Positions 1-10,486 are shown, counted from the stretch's first letter. The stretch: 64,000 bases of DNA from Staphylococcus massiliensis CCUG 55927 (GCF_000298075.1 NZ_JH815593.1:1132597-1196596); one strand, 5' to 3'. Translations and numbers: made by a program. The notes: generated by a model not told the origin, from the sequence alone.

Positions 1-2
1 TT

Positions 3-248
3 TTATTCGTCTTCCTTTTTGCGATGATATTTTAACGTATCTACAATGACATAACCTGCAAGTAAGGAAATAACATCTATAAAGATAATCCATTGGCTAT
101 GAAAGAACCCTTTATAAATTGATCCGCCTATTAACGCTAATGCGACAATCGTACCGACCCATTTATTACGTGTTAGAAAACTAAACATTACGACTAATAT
201 ACACGGAAAGAAGGCGGCTAATACCATCCAAATTAACATAAGACTCAC
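3..248 (-). CDS. csbA: CsbA-family small membrane protein
   Basis: An 81-residue integral membrane protein of the CsbA family, known in Bacillus as a sigma-B-controlled stress gene without a defined biochemical role. About three hydrophobic segments are visible (roughly residues 3-23, 29-46 and 50-68), followed by a charged tail ending KKEDE. The segment AAFFPCILVVMFS is typical of the family. The GTG start overlaps the TGA stop of the upstream HD-domain gene (GTGA), which suggests coupled translation; an ATG at position 239 is the alternative start. The stop codon is three bases from the window edge, so the gene is complete but what follows is out of view. Confidence 0.8.
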   Translation of the reverse strand: MSLMLIWMVLAAFFPCILVVMFSFLTRNKWVGTIVALALIGGSIYKGFFHSQWIIFIDVISLLAGYVIVDTLKYHRKKEDE

Positions 249-886
249 CCATTCCTTTTATTAAGAATAGACATTGTTTTCTCTTTTAATTCTGCTTTTG
301 GAATAAATTTCTCGGTTAACATTTCTGGGATAATATTTTCAATGAAATCTTGAACTGAATATAAGTGGTCAAATTGCATGATCGTTTCGAGGGACATTTC
401 ATAGATTTCAAAGAATAATGGTTCTGGATTACGTTTCTGAATTTCTTCAAACGTTTCGTATAATAAATCAATTTTATCAGCAACTGATAGAATTTGACCT
501 TCAATTGAATCATCTTTGCCTTCTTGAAGACGTTCTCTATAAATTTCTTGATATTGTTCTGGGATTTCTTCTTTGATAAACGTTTCGACCATCTCTTCTT
601 CAACTTGAGAGAATAATTTCTTCAATTCACTACTCGCGTATTTAACTGGTGTCTTAATATCACCTGTAAATATTTCAGCAAAATCGTGATTAAGCGCCTT
701 CTCATAAAGACTCTTCCAATTAATTTCTCGACCGTAATGCTCCTCAACTGTTGCGAGGTATTGTGCTATCTTAGTCACTTTAAAAGAATGCGCGGCTACA
801 TTATGTTCTTGATACTTAAATTTCCCAGGTAATCGAATTAAATTTTCAAGATCGGTTAGACGTTTAAAATATTGATGCACGCCCAA
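245..886 (-). CDS. YfbR-like HD-domain 5'-nucleotidase
   Basis: A 213-residue soluble HD-superfamily phosphohydrolase resembling YfbR, a metal-dependent 5'-deoxynucleotidase that dephosphorylates dNMPs. The metal ligands are visible in order: His in EHNVAAHSF (about residues 28-36), the HD pair in NHDFAEIFTGD (about 66-76) and Asp in SVADKIDLLYE (about 135-145). The start is a TTG at 886, eight bases after a perfect AGGAGG; a GTG two codons later is too far from it. It is translationally coupled to csbA downstream. The family call is firm. The exact substrate is inferred. Confidence 0.8.
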   Translation of the reverse strand: MGVHQYFKRLTDLENLIRLPGKFKYQEHNVAAHSFKVTKIAQYLATVEEHYGREINWKSLYEKALNHDFAEIFTGDIKTPVKYASSELKKLFSQVEEEMVETFIKEEIPEQYQEIYRERLQEGKDDSIEGQILSVADKIDLLYETFEEIQKRNPEPLFFEIYEMSLETIMQFDHLYSVQDFIENIIPEMLTEKFIPKAELKEKTMSILNKRNG

Positions 887-1088
887 TTTGAACGCCTCCT
901 TTATAAAGGAATATTATTTCTTTTAATTATAACAAGACTTCTTTTAAATGAAAGTATTGAGATGTCGTTATTTCAATTAAATTATTAAATAGCAAATCCC
1001 TTAAGGAAATTTTAAACTATCCGCTTTCGTTCTGATAGCACGCATGTTGGAGTAAGTGCTCAAACTATGTGATTTTGATTGAAGCGAG

Positions 1089-1247
1089 CCTGGGACATAA
1101 TAGTGAAATAGAGCATTTAAACCTTATTTCATAAAATTCTCAAAACAGCTGACTCCTAGGGGAATAGCATGAGACCGGAGACTACAGGCTCCGGCCATGC
1201 CCCAGGAAAGCATGCTGTTTAAGAGAATTGTAGTAATATGTCCCAGA
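1089..1247. repeat. Long nested inverted-repeat element, copy 1
   Basis: About 160 bp that can fold into one long imperfect hairpin. Nested arm pairs are visible: CTGGGACATA (1090-1099) with TATGTCCCAG (1237-1246); AATTCTC/GAGAATT and AACAGC/GCTGTT further in; then CCTAGG/CCCAGG, GCATG/CATGC and CCGGAG (1175-1180) with CTCCGG (1189-1194) around an 8-base loop. The core recurs in opposite orientation at 20137-20229 with paired base changes. It lies between the HD-domain gene and the giant surface-protein gene, and no ORF occupies it. I recognise the general look of a staphylococcal intergenic repeat but cannot name a family with confidence. Confidence 0.75.
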
Positions 1248-1263
1248 CACTTTAATGAATTAA

Positions 1264-1312
1264 GAAGAGCCCCAAATGACTTAAGTTATAAATCATTTGA
1301 AGCTCTATTTTT
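1264..1312. terminator. Hairpin after the giant surface-protein gene
   Basis: The stem AGAGC..AAATGA / TCATTT..GCTCT (1266-1306) sits 35 bases past the stop of the surface-protein gene. The T-run (ATTTTTA) follows it on the plus strand; on the minus strand only TCTTAATT follows. It is therefore a weak or bidirectional terminator for the minus-strand gene. Confidence 0.5.
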
Positions 1313-1340
1313 AAAGACTTAGGTATACATCTTTAAACGA

Positions 1341-4300
1341 TTATTTGTTATGAGGTTTACGCTTTCTTCTTAGAAGCAACGTTCCTAAACATAACAGTGA
1401 AGCTGAAGCAAATAATGAAATATTTTGTTCATTTTGTCCTGTCTTAGGTAAGACACGTTGAGCTTGAGAGGCTTTTCCAGAAGACATTTCACGTTGCTTA
1501 TTAGCTTGTGATGATCCATGTGCATTAGCCGTCGATTGACTTCCTACATTCGTAGTCGTGTTAGTTGAAACATGACCATTGCCTTGTTTAGAACCTTTAC
1601 CTTGTTGAGATGCTTTAATATCTTTCTGAGGCACTTTGATGTTCGGATCTTTGTCTTGTTCTTTGTGGCCTTGTTTATCTTTATTCGGTTTATCTAAGTC
1701 AGAGACCTCTATCGTAAATGATTTAGAAGCTTTATTGCCAGCTTCATCTGTAGCTGAAACCTTAACTTCATATTTACCGGCTTGAGTAGGTTTACCTGTG
1801 ATTGCATTTTGGTCCTTTTCAAAAGTCACACCCGAAGGTAAGCCTTCAACTGATATTGTAACCTGACTATCGTCTTTGACAGATGGTGTTACTTTATTTA
1901 TTGCTTCACCTAGTTGAACCTTTTGACCTTTAATATCTTCGATCGTTGGTGGCGTTAAATCTTTAACTACAGGCGGTTTAACATTTTCAACATTAACCTT
2001 GAATTCCGCTATAGAGCTATTTCCGCTTGGATCAGTTACTTTGACTTTAATTGCATAATTACCCACTGATTTAGGCGTTCCGCTAATCGTATTTGATTTA
2101 GCGTCGTACGTAACGCCGTCCGGTAAGCCTTCTACTTCAATCTTATTTGGACCGCTTCCATTATCGGTAACTTGAGGTGAAATCGTATCAATTGCTGTAC
2201 CGAGTTCTTTTGATTGATTAAGAATCGCTTCAATTGTCGGTTTAGTCGTATCTGTAACCACAAGTTTAAATACTTTAGATGCTGATTGATTGCCACTTGG
2301 ATCAGTTGCTTTTGCAGTTACATTAAACGTACCCACTTCTGTAGAAGTACCCGTAATTTGATTAGATTTAGAATCGAATGTTACCCCTTTAGGTAGACCT
2401 TCAACTGTGATTGTGTGAGGTCCAGTACTATTATCAACAGTGTTTACCGTAATCGCTTTGATTGGATGACCTAATTCAACACTTTGGTTTTCAATGTCGT
2501 TAACTTGAGGTGGTGTCGTATCTTTAATTGTTACAGTGAATACTTCCGGAATTGAAACATTACCACTTGTATCCGTTACTTTTACAGTAATCGTAAAGCT
2601 ACCTACCGTTTTAGGAGTGCCACTGATTGTATTTGTTTCGCTATTATACGTTACGCCTTCCGGTAAACCTTCTACAGAAACTTTATGCGTACCTTGTACG
2701 TTATCCGTATATGTTGAAATGACATCTTTTAAAGCAGCGCCAAGTTCGACAACCTGATCGTTTATTTCTGCAATAATCGGTGGTGTTGTATCAGTAACTA
2801 CTAAATCAAATTTAGATTCTGATGCATTATTGTTTAGATCCGTAGCTTTAATTGTCACTGGATAAGTACCAGGTGTATCAGGCGTACCTTCGATAACTTT
2901 AGTTTGGACATTATAACTTACACCTGTTGGTAAACCTTCAACTTCTACCTTACTTGAAGGGTCATCAATGGTAACAGATATTGGCGAGATTGCTTTATCT
3001 TCAGGAACGCGTTGATTAGAAATTAGTGTGATGTTTGGTGCAACTGTATCTACAACAATAATCTTGAACGTCTCTGGTATTGAAACATTTCCACTCGCAT
3101 CCGTAACTTTAACCGTTACATCAAATTCACCTACTGATGTTGGTGTACCACTAATTGTATTCGCCTTGTCGTCATAAGTTACGCCAGAAGGTAAACCTTC
3201 AACAGTAACTTTATTTGAACCATTGCTATTTTCTGAATAATTAGGTGTGATCTGAGCAATTGGTGCACCTAATTCAATATTTTGATTCGCAATATCTGTG
3301 ACTAAAGGCGGTGTAGTATCAGTAACTGTCAATACAAATGGTTCTTCAACACGATTGTTATGTGGGTCTGAAACTTTTACAACTACTGGGTAAGTACCCG
3401 GCGTAACTGGTGTACCTTCGATGACATGATTACCTGGGTTATAACTCACACCCTCTGGTAGACCTTCTACAACAACGCTCGCTGTTGGGTCATCAACTAC
3501 TACAGATATCGGCGTAAGTGCTTGGTCTTCAGGAGCAGTAATATCATCAATTGGTGTTACCGTAGGCGTAATTGAATCTTCAACAGTTATCGTAAATACT
3601 TCTGGTGTCGATTCGTTACCACTTGGATCCGTTACTTTAACTGAAACATTAAAAGTACCAACTTCTGTAGATGTACCACTAATCGTATTTGTGTTAGCGT
3701 CATACGTTACACCATCAGGTAATCCTTCAACCGATACGGTATGTGAACCCGAAGCGTTATCATGATAAACAGGCGTAATTGAATCTATAGGCGTGCCAAA
3801 TTCTTTTTCTTGGTTCGAAATCTTATCAATTGTAGGTGGCGTTGTATCTTTGACTACAATTTTAAATGTAGATGGCACTGCTTGGTTACCTTTAGAGTCA
3901 GCTGCGTCAATCTGAACTGTGAATTCTCCCACTTCTGTAGGTGTACCGCTTACTTTAAGAAAGACTTGATTCTCTCTTTCTACACCAGGCGGTAAACCAG
4001 AAATATTAACCGTTAATTTATCATTTGGATCATTATCTTGGATAACTGGTGTGAATGCAAATATTGGGTTACCTAACTCGATTTCTTGATCATCAAATGT
4101 ATTAATTGTAGGTGGTGTAGCATCCGTAATTGTCAACGTGAAAGGCTCTTCAGAAATATTGCCGTTTGGATCTGTTGCTCTGACAACGATATTATGAGTA
4201 CCGAATGTTAGTGGTGTTCCTTCAATGACTTTAGTTTGTGCGTTATAACTTAAGCCTCTAGGTAAATGTAATACTTCAACATTAGCTGTATCATCGTCTA

Positions 4301-7300
4301 CATGAACTGAAATCGGCGTTATTGCAGCCTTTTCAGGCACACTTAAATCATCTATGGCTGTGATTACAGGTGCTGTTGTATCAACAATTGTAATTCTAAA
4401 TGTTTCAGGCGTAGATGCATTACCACTTCGGTCAGTTACTGTTACGTTTACTTCAAATACGCCAACGCCTCTCGGAGTACCACTTATCGTATTAGTAGCC
4501 GAATCATAGTTAACACCTGGTGGTAAGCCTTCGACTGTTACAACATTAGGTCCCTTGGCATTGTCTTGGAATACTGGAACCACTGAGTCAATAGCTGTTC
4601 CAAGTTCTTTTTCTTGATCAGGAATAGCATCTATAACTGGTGGCGTAGTATCATTAACCTTTAACAAAAATTGAGTAATCGTTAAATTGTTGCTTGGATC
4701 TGTCGCTTTAACTTTAATAGGATACACACCAGGGTTTTCTGGGATACCATCTATGACTTTTGCTAAAGGATTATATGAAACACCAGTTGGCGCGCCTTCG
4801 ATTTCAACAGTCGCTGTTGGGTCGTTGGTTACGACTGGAATTGGTTGCATCGCTACATCTTCATTAACAGTCGTATGTTTAATTGGTGTGATTGTAGGTG
4901 CTGTCGTATCTGCAATCGTGATTTTGAAAGGTTCTTCTGAGATGTTTCCACTTGCATCTGTGACTTTAACTTTTACATTAAACTCCCCTACGCTCGTTGG
5001 AGTACCACTAATTTCATTTGTTTGATTGTTGTACGTTACACCTGGCGGTAAATCCTCTACAGTAACTGCATTAGGACCTTTACCGTTATCCGTAAATACT
5101 GGCGTAATCGTCTCAATTGGACTACCAAACTCTTTTTGTTGATCTGGTATTTCCGTAATAGATGGCGGAGTTGTATCAACAACTGTTAAGACAAATGGTT
5201 TCGTACTTTCGTTACCTTGTGAATCTGTAGCACGAACGATAACTGGATAATCACCCGGTGTTTCAGGAGTACCCTCAATCACTTTTGTAGTATGATTGTA
5301 TGTTACGCCTTGTGGCAAGCTTTCCGCGACAATTTGAGCTGTAGGATCGTCTACAACAACCGGTATAGCTGTTATTGGTTGATCTTCAGTAACCCTTTGA
5401 TCTCCAATTTCATCTATTACAGGCGCAATTGTATCTTCGATCGTAATTTTGAATGTTACGAGATTTGCTTCATTTTGACTAGGGTCCGTAACGCGAACTG
5501 TAACGTCGTATTCACCAACGCTTGTAGCGGTACCGCTAATTGTATTTGTCTGACGATCATAAGTTACACCAGGAGGCAAACCTTCGACAGTAATCGTATT
5601 CGGACCTTTATCATTATCTATTACAAATGGTGTAACGCTATCTATCGGTGTACCGAATTCTTTATGTTGGTTTCCGATTGGCGTCACATTCGGTGCCGAA
5701 GTATCTCGAACGCTTAAGACAAAGCTTTCTTGACTTTCGTTACCACTTGGGTCTGTAACTTTTACTGTGATATTATATTCATCTTTATCATCAGCTGATC
5801 CGCTTATCGTATTAGAGCTTTGATCGTACTCTACGCCTGATGGCAGACCTTCCACCGTCACATCGTTAGGACCTGGACCATTATCTGTGAAAGCAGGTGT
5901 AATAACATTGATTGGTGTACCGAGCTCGTTCACTTGATCAGGAATTTCGCTAATAGATGGTGCAGTCGTATCTGCCACATTAATCGTGAATGTCTTTTCA
6001 GCAGCGTTACCTGATGCATCAGTAGCGTGAACGGTAACTTGATATGCACCAGTTTCTGTTGGTGTACCACTAATTGTATGGGATGTAGCATCATACGTAA
6101 CACCATTTGGTAGATCGTTAACAGTGATGACGTTTGGACCTGGGCCATTATCTGTAACAACTGGAACAACAGATGTCATAGGAGAACCAAGCTCTACGTT
6201 TTGGTCAGGTATGTCATCAATCGTTGCTGGTGTTGTGTCCGCTACAATTAAGTTAAATGGTTCTTCAGTTTCATTACCACTAGGGTCTGTCGCTTTGACA
6301 ACTACAGGGTAAGTACCAGGGTTTGGCGTCGAACCTTCTATCACTTTCGTATTCGGATTGTATGAAATACCCTGTGGTAAGCCTTCAACAACGATATTTG
6401 CAGTTGAATCATCAACCTGCACTGAAATCGGTGAAATATCTTGATCTTCATTAACATTTTGATCGTCAATTGCTGTTATCATAGGTGCAATTGTATCTGT
6501 GACCGTAATTTTAAACGTTACAGGTGCAGATTCGTTACCGCTTGGATCTGTTGCTTTTAAAGTAATGTCATATTCGCCCACATCACGAGGCGTACCATTA
6601 ATCGCATTTGTAGTCGCATCATACGTAACACCTTGTGGTAAGCCTTCAACTGAAACAACGTTAGGACCAGCTCCATTGTCTTGAACGACAGGTACAATTG
6701 GGTTAATCGCTGTACCTAGTTCGTTAGGGACGTCTGGAATCGGTGAGATTGTCGGAGGCGTTGTATCCGTTACATTTAATGTGAATCGTTCTTCTGTTTC
6801 ATTGCCATTAGGGTCAGTTGCTTTTACAACAATCGGATATGTTCCTGGATTTTCAGGTGTGCCTTCAATGACTTTTGCACTAGAATTATAACTTAACCCT
6901 TGAGGTAAACTTTCAACTACGACATTCGCTGATAGATCATCCACTTGAATTGGAATTGATTGAATCGCCACATCTTCTGGTACGGTCACATCATTTATTT
7001 CATTAATCGTTGGTGCAATTGTATCAGCGACATTGAGCGTAAAGCTAACTGGCGTAGCTCCATTACCTTCTGGGTCAGTTGAGTTAACGCTAACGTTAAA
7101 AGTTCCAACTTCTGTTGGTGTACCTGAAATCACACCTGTTTGGTTATCAAAGGCCACGCCTTGTGGTAAGCCATCAACAGTGTTAGTAAAAGGTCCTGTG
7201 CTATTATCAGTAACTTGGATATTTACTGGTGTTATCGCACTTCCAAACTCAATATCTTGATTGTTAATTGGTGCAATAACTGGTGGCGTCGTATCTTCAA

Positions 7301-10187
7301 CAAGTAATGAAAATGTCTCATTAGCTACATTTTGACTAGGGTCAGTTACAGTGATTGAAATACTATAATTATTAGGTGTTGTAGTTGCCCCACTAATCGT
7401 TAAGGTATTTGAATCATAAGTGACGCCGTCTGGTAAACCTGTCACTACGATATTAAAAGGCCCTGAACTATTATCACTTATGATTGGTGTTACAGGTGTC
7501 ATCGCATTACCTAGCTCAAAAACTTGATTATCAATGTCTCTAATGGAAGGTGCTGTTCTATCCGTCATAGTAATTTTAAATGGCGCTTCAACCCGATTAC
7601 CACCTGCGTCCGTCGCGACCACTGTAACGTTAAAATCGCCTGTCTGAGTCGGAGTACCTGTGATTTGATTCGTATTCGCATCAAAATTAACACCATCTGG
7701 AAGTCCATTGACTTCTATTCGATTAGGTCCTGGACCATTATCTGTTACAACGACATTAATTGGGTTAATCGCGTTACCTAATTCTCTTTTAACGTTTCTA
7801 ATTGGAGTTATTATAGGATTAGTAACATCATTAACAGTTAAATTAAATGTTTCTTCAGATTCAAGTCCATTAACACCTGTTGCTCGAATTGTAACGGCAT
7901 ATGTCCCAGGTGTATCAGGCGTTCCCGATATTTCTTTAGAAGTGGCATTGAAATTAACGCCATTAGGCAAACCTTCTACGACGTAAGTAGCTTGTGCATC
8001 ATCTGACTCAACTTGAATCGGAGTCATAGCAACATCTTCGTTCGTTTGTTTATCGTCAATTGCCGTGAATAAAGGGCCACGTGGTGGATGTACCGTTATT
8101 GTAAAGCGTTCTTCAGCTGCATTACCACTCGCATCTGTTACAGTGATGAGTCCTTCATAAACACCAGGTGCAGTCGGTGTACCACTAATTTCTTTAGTAG
8201 CTGCATTATATGTAACACCATCTGGCAAACTTGATACGTTAATAACTGGTATTTGAGGATCATTATCTGTATAACCTACTGTAATAGGAGATATCGCATT
8301 ACCTACAATAAGTGCTTGATCTTGAACTGGTGTGATTTCAGGTGCTATAGTATCTCCAACAGTGATATGAAATGTAGATGTAGTTGTGTTGTTTGCAACA
8401 TCTGTAGCTACAACTGTTACAGGGAAACGACCTACTTGGTTCGGTGTACCACTAATCGTATTTGTACTAGCATCAAATATGAGACCATTAGGTAAGTGCG
8501 TGCTTGAACTTAACGATCCTGTAACTGTACGGTGCGCATCTGTATCATTTATATCGATAGAAACAGGCGTAATTTGAGTACCTGCTTCAAATGACTGATC
8601 AGATACGTTATTGATAACAGGTGCTTTTGAATCAATATAGAGCATCTTGTCGCTACCGTATTCATAACCTAATTCATTGTCATCGTAAATTCGAGTAGTT
8701 AATTCTGGATGGTTCTCTGGTCGAATTACACCACTGTGTAATGGCAATAACTTAGAATTACTTTTTATCGCAACCTCACCTTGAACGTTTTCATTTACAA
8801 CAAACGTCACATTAGTAGTATAACTATTACCAGGTTCTAAACGCTCATTATTTACGAACGTTAACGTATGGTTTGCTCTATCAAAGACGGGATTAAGCTT
8901 AGAGTTATTAACAGTCAAGAAAGACAATTCTTCAGGTACTTTAATAACAGTTTTGTTTTTAGTAAGCGTCACAGCACCTACATTAGTATGCGTGATTTGA
9001 TAATCAAGTCGATCGCCTCTATTGTAGATATGGTTCTCTCCATAAGCCGAATTACCATTATGCAATATGTTCGTATCAGTTTTAAGAGCAGGTGCTAATC
9101 TGATCTCTACATCATCTAACAAATAACCTTCAGCCTCAGCAGTAGCAAAATGTGTACTTTTTGCTCCAGCTTCAAAACGAACTCTAATACGGTTTACATT
9201 ATCAGGTATTCTTATAAAAGTGCCATCCCACGTCCAACCTGTATAACCACCTGAACGTTCAAAGCTATGAATGACATTACTAAGATTGTTAGCATCAAGG
9301 ATTTCAGCTTTGAGGGACTCCGACCCAACGTATCCGTTACCACCACTATTTACCCCTGCAAAATGATATTTAAAATAAATAAGCGAACTAGGAACAACTT
9401 CGAATTCTTTATAAATCGCATTGCCTTTGGTTTTCAATTCAACATAACGACGATTTTCGTGATTAACTTTAGCTAAACCTATGAGTACGTTTCTTGCATT
9501 ACCAACAGGACGAATTGGATTGTGATTAGGATCCTCATAAAGCTTTGAATCAGTAAGTTGATCATGACCTACCAAATCAGAAGTTGCAGTCCCAACTTCA
9601 ACAACCCTAAATGTTCGGTTTGAATCTTCAGTACGCCATCCTTCAAATTCATTAGTCTCAAGCTCTTTCCAATTATGAGTTACATTACCTTTGTTTGTGG
9701 AAGTACTAGTACCTGTTTGAGTCTGAGGTACCGTTTTAGTATGCGCTACAGCGTTCGTAAAATCCCCATTTTCAAAAGAGTTATCAGCGCCTGGAGTAAT
9801 AATACCGTTTTGCGGGTTAGTTAAATAACCTGCTTCAGATGGATTTCTTGGACCTTCATAATTGGTAGCTGCTGTATTCGAGTTAGGCGCACTTGCAGTC
9901 GCAGCTGTATTACTTGTACTTGATGTATTTGTCGTTGCGGCTGGCGTAGATGCATTTGTTGTCGTAGGACTACTTGGACTTGATGCCGTAGCAGTAGGTG
10001 AACCTTGATTATTACTTGCTGGTTGAGACGCAGCTGGATTAGGTGATGTAGATGAAGGGTTCGACGCCGTAGACGTACTTGCTTCAGCTTCATTGACACC
10101 GGCTAGAAATAACAGAGCCCCTAACACTACAGAAGTGGTACCAATCTTATACTTACGTATTGAGAATATTTCTTTTTTTAACTTCAT
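1341..10187 (-). CDS. Giant LPXTG cell-wall-anchored protein with 26 Ig-like repeats
   Basis: A 2948-residue sortase-anchored surface protein, presumably an adhesin or biofilm factor. A YSIRK-type signal peptide (FSIRKYKIGTTSVVLG at residues 8-23, cleavage near residue 36) leads into a Ser/Thr/Ala/Asn/Pro-rich stretch (37-110). Next come a non-repeated domain (about 135-370, possibly lectin-like) and a DUF11-like segment (about 370-510). Twenty-six He_PIG/cadherin-like repeats of 86-90 residues fill about 521-2830, followed by a Lys/Gln/Ser-rich wall-spanning region and LPKTG (2913-2917) with a membrane segment and RRKRK tail. The ATG follows GAGGTG by six bases. No frameshift is seen despite 6.9 kb of repeats, so the gene is probably expressed. 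Ligand unknown. Confidence 0.93.
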   Translation of the reverse strand: MKLKKEIFSIRKYKIGTTSVVLGALLFLAGVNEAEASTSTASNPSSTSPNPAASQPASNNQGSPTATASSPSSPTTTNASTPAATTNTSSTSNTAATASAPNSNTAATNYEGPRNPSEAGYLTNPQNGIITPGADNSFENGDFTNAVAHTKTVPQTQTGTSTSTNKGNVTHNWKELETNEFEGWRTEDSNRTFRVVEVGTATSDLVGHDQLTDSKLYEDPNHNPIRPVGNARNVLIGLAKVNHENRRYVELKTKGNAIYKEFEVVPSSLIYFKYHFAGVNSGGNGYVGSESLKAEILDANNLSNVIHSFERSGGYTGWTWDGTFIRIPDNVNRIRVRFEAGAKSTHFATAEAEGYLLDDVEIRLAPALKTDTNILHNGNSAYGENHIYNRGDRLDYQITHTNVGAVTLTKNKTVIKVPEELSFLTVNNSKLNPVFDRANHTLTFVNNERLEPGNSYTTNVTFVVNENVQGEVAIKSNSKLLPLHSGVIRPENHPELTTRIYDDNELGYEYGSDKMLYIDSKAPVINNVSDQSFEAGTQITPVSIDINDTDAHRTVTGSLSSSTHLPNGLIFDASTNTISGTPNQVGRFPVTVVATDVANNTTTSTFHITVGDTIAPEITPVQDQALIVGNAISPITVGYTDNDPQIPVINVSSLPDGVTYNAATKEISGTPTAPGVYEGLITVTDASGNAAEERFTITVHPPRGPLFTAIDDKQTNEDVAMTPIQVESDDAQATYVVEGLPNGVNFNATSKEISGTPDTPGTYAVTIRATGVNGLESEETFNLTVNDVTNPIITPIRNVKRELGNAINPINVVVTDNGPGPNRIEVNGLPDGVNFDANTNQITGTPTQTGDFNVTVVATDAGGNRVEAPFKITMTDRTAPSIRDIDNQVFELGNAMTPVTPIISDNSSGPFNIVVTGLPDGVTYDSNTLTISGATTTPNNYSISITVTDPSQNVANETFSLLVEDTTPPVIAPINNQDIEFGSAITPVNIQVTDNSTGPFTNTVDGLPQGVAFDNQTGVISGTPTEVGTFNVSVNSTDPEGNGATPVSFTLNVADTIAPTINEINDVTVPEDVAIQSIPIQVDDLSANVVVESLPQGLSYNSSAKVIEGTPENPGTYPIVVKATDPNGNETEERFTLNVTDTTPPTISPIPDVPNELGTAINPIVPVVQDNGAGPNVVSVEGLPQGVTYDATTNAINGTPRDVGEYDITLKATDPSGNESAPVTFKITVTDTIAPMITAIDDQNVNEDQDISPISVQVDDSTANIVVEGLPQGISYNPNTKVIEGSTPNPGTYPVVVKATDPSGNETEEPFNLIVADTTPATIDDIPDQNVELGSPMTSVVPVVTDNGPGPNVITVNDLPNGVTYDATSHTISGTPTETGAYQVTVHATDASGNAAEKTFTINVADTTAPSISEIPDQVNELGTPINVITPAFTDNGPGPNDVTVEGLPSGVEYDQSSNTISGSADDKDEYNITVKVTDPSGNESQESFVLSVRDTSAPNVTPIGNQHKEFGTPIDSVTPFVIDNDKGPNTITVEGLPPGVTYDRQTNTISGTATSVGEYDVTVRVTDPSQNEANLVTFKITIEDTIAPVIDEIGDQRVTEDQPITAIPVVVDDPTAQIVAESLPQGVTYNHTTKVIEGTPETPGDYPVIVRATDSQGNESTKPFVLTVVDTTPPSITEIPDQQKEFGSPIETITPVFTDNGKGPNAVTVEDLPPGVTYNNQTNEISGTPTSVGEFNVKVKVTDASGNISEEPFKITIADTTAPTITPIKHTTVNEDVAMQPIPVVTNDPTATVEIEGAPTGVSYNPLAKVIDGIPENPGVYPIKVKATDPSNNLTITQFLLKVNDTTPPVIDAIPDQEKELGTAIDSVVPVFQDNAKGPNVVTVEGLPPGVNYDSATNTISGTPRGVGVFEVNVTVTDRSGNASTPETFRITIVDTTAPVITAIDDLSVPEKAAITPISVHVDDDTANVEVLHLPRGLSYNAQTKVIEGTPLTFGTHNIVVRATDPNGNISEEPFTLTITDATPPTINTFDDQEIELGNPIFAFTPVIQDNDPNDKLTVNISGLPPGVERENQVFLKVSGTPTEVGEFTVQIDAADSKGNQAVPSTFKIVVKDTTPPTIDKISNQEKEFGTPIDSITPVYHDNASGSHTVSVEGLPDGVTYDANTNTISGTSTEVGTFNVSVKVTDPSGNESTPEVFTITVEDSITPTVTPIDDITAPEDQALTPISVVVDDPTASVVVEGLPEGVSYNPGNHVIEGTPVTPGTYPVVVKVSDPHNNRVEEPFVLTVTDTTPPLVTDIANQNIELGAPIAQITPNYSENSNGSNKVTVEGLPSGVTYDDKANTISGTPTSVGEFDVTVKVTDASGNVSIPETFKIIVVDTVAPNITLISNQRVPEDKAISPISVTIDDPSSKVEVEGLPTGVSYNVQTKVIEGTPDTPGTYPVTIKATDLNNNASESKFDLVVTDTTPPIIAEINDQVVELGAALKDVISTYTDNVQGTHKVSVEGLPEGVTYNSETNTISGTPKTVGSFTITVKVTDTSGNVSIPEVFTVTIKDTTPPQVNDIENQSVELGHPIKAITVNTVDNSTGPHTITVEGLPKGVTFDSKSNQITGTSTEVGTFNVTAKATDPSGNQSASKVFKLVVTDTTKPTIEAILNQSKELGTAIDTISPQVTDNGSGPNKIEVEGLPDGVTYDAKSNTISGTPKSVGNYAIKVKVTDPSGNSSIAEFKVNVENVKPPVVKDLTPPTIEDIKGQKVQLGEAINKVTPSVKDDSQVTISVEGLPSGVTFEKDQNAITGKPTQAGKYEVKVSATDEAGNKASKSFTIEVSDLDKPNKDKQGHKEQDKDPNIKVPQKDIKASQQGKGSKQGNGHVSTNTTTNVGSQSTANAHGSSQANKQREMSSGKASQAQRVLPKTGQNEQNISLFASASLLCLGTLLLRRKRKPHNK
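1698..8627 (-). repeat. 26 tandem Ig-like coding repeats of two classes
   Basis: The repeat block of the giant surface protein, about 265 bp per unit. Class A units (18 copies) carry ELG/EFG near the start, a DNGxGPN loop, then GLPxGVTYD and NTISGTP. Class B units (8 copies, numbers 3, 7, 9, 13, 15, 17, 20 and 22 from the N-terminus) carry PED/NED instead, lack the DNGxGPN loop, and read VDDxTAxVVVEGLPxGxSYN and KVIEGTP. B units never occur side by side. Units are diverged at the DNA level, so this is an old array rather than a recent expansion. Confidence 0.85.
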
Positions 10188-10445
10188 TGTTACACCTCAT
10201 TGTTGTTTAATCTTAATTACTTTCGTAATTATTGGTGCGTTCTATCTTTACATATCCAGAGATGACTCATGCCGAATAACTTATCTAGAACACTTCCACT
10301 CGATTATATAACAACAAATCAATTTAATAAATTTTTTTCTTAATTTTGCAACGTTAAGTTTTCGTATTCATATAAACCGATTATCAACTAACACTAATAA
10401 CTAAAACATATAATCATTATAAAATTTCAAGATAAATAAGAACGC
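10188..10445 (-). promoter_or_regulatory. Promoter and leader region of the giant surface protein
   Basis: AT-rich upstream region of the surface-protein gene. A TATAAT -10 reads on the minus strand at 10303-10308 with a poor -35 about 17 bases upstream, giving a leader of roughly 110 bases. Within the leader, AATTAC-GAAA-GTAATT (10215-10230) is a perfect six-pair stem closed by a GAAA tetraloop, about 15 bases before the ribosome binding site. No ORF is apparent here. Confidence 0.45.
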
Positions 10446-10486
10446 AAAAAAGCCTAAAGCGAAGATTCTCTTCGACTTTAGGCTTT
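10446..10486 (-). terminator. Terminator of the LysM-CHAP gene
   Basis: A strong hairpin: GCCTAAAG-CGAAGA pairs with TCTTCG-CTTTAGGC, followed on the minus strand by TTTTTT. It lies about 25 bases past the stop of the LysM-CHAP gene. Confidence 0.9.

Noticed and set aside
5292-5717. Plus-strand ORF inside the giant surface-protein gene, and about a dozen similar ones between 2500 and 9500
   Set aside because: They are antisense shadows of a repetitive gene, without ribosome binding sites or recognisable products, in the wrong strand for the intact 8.8-kb frame.
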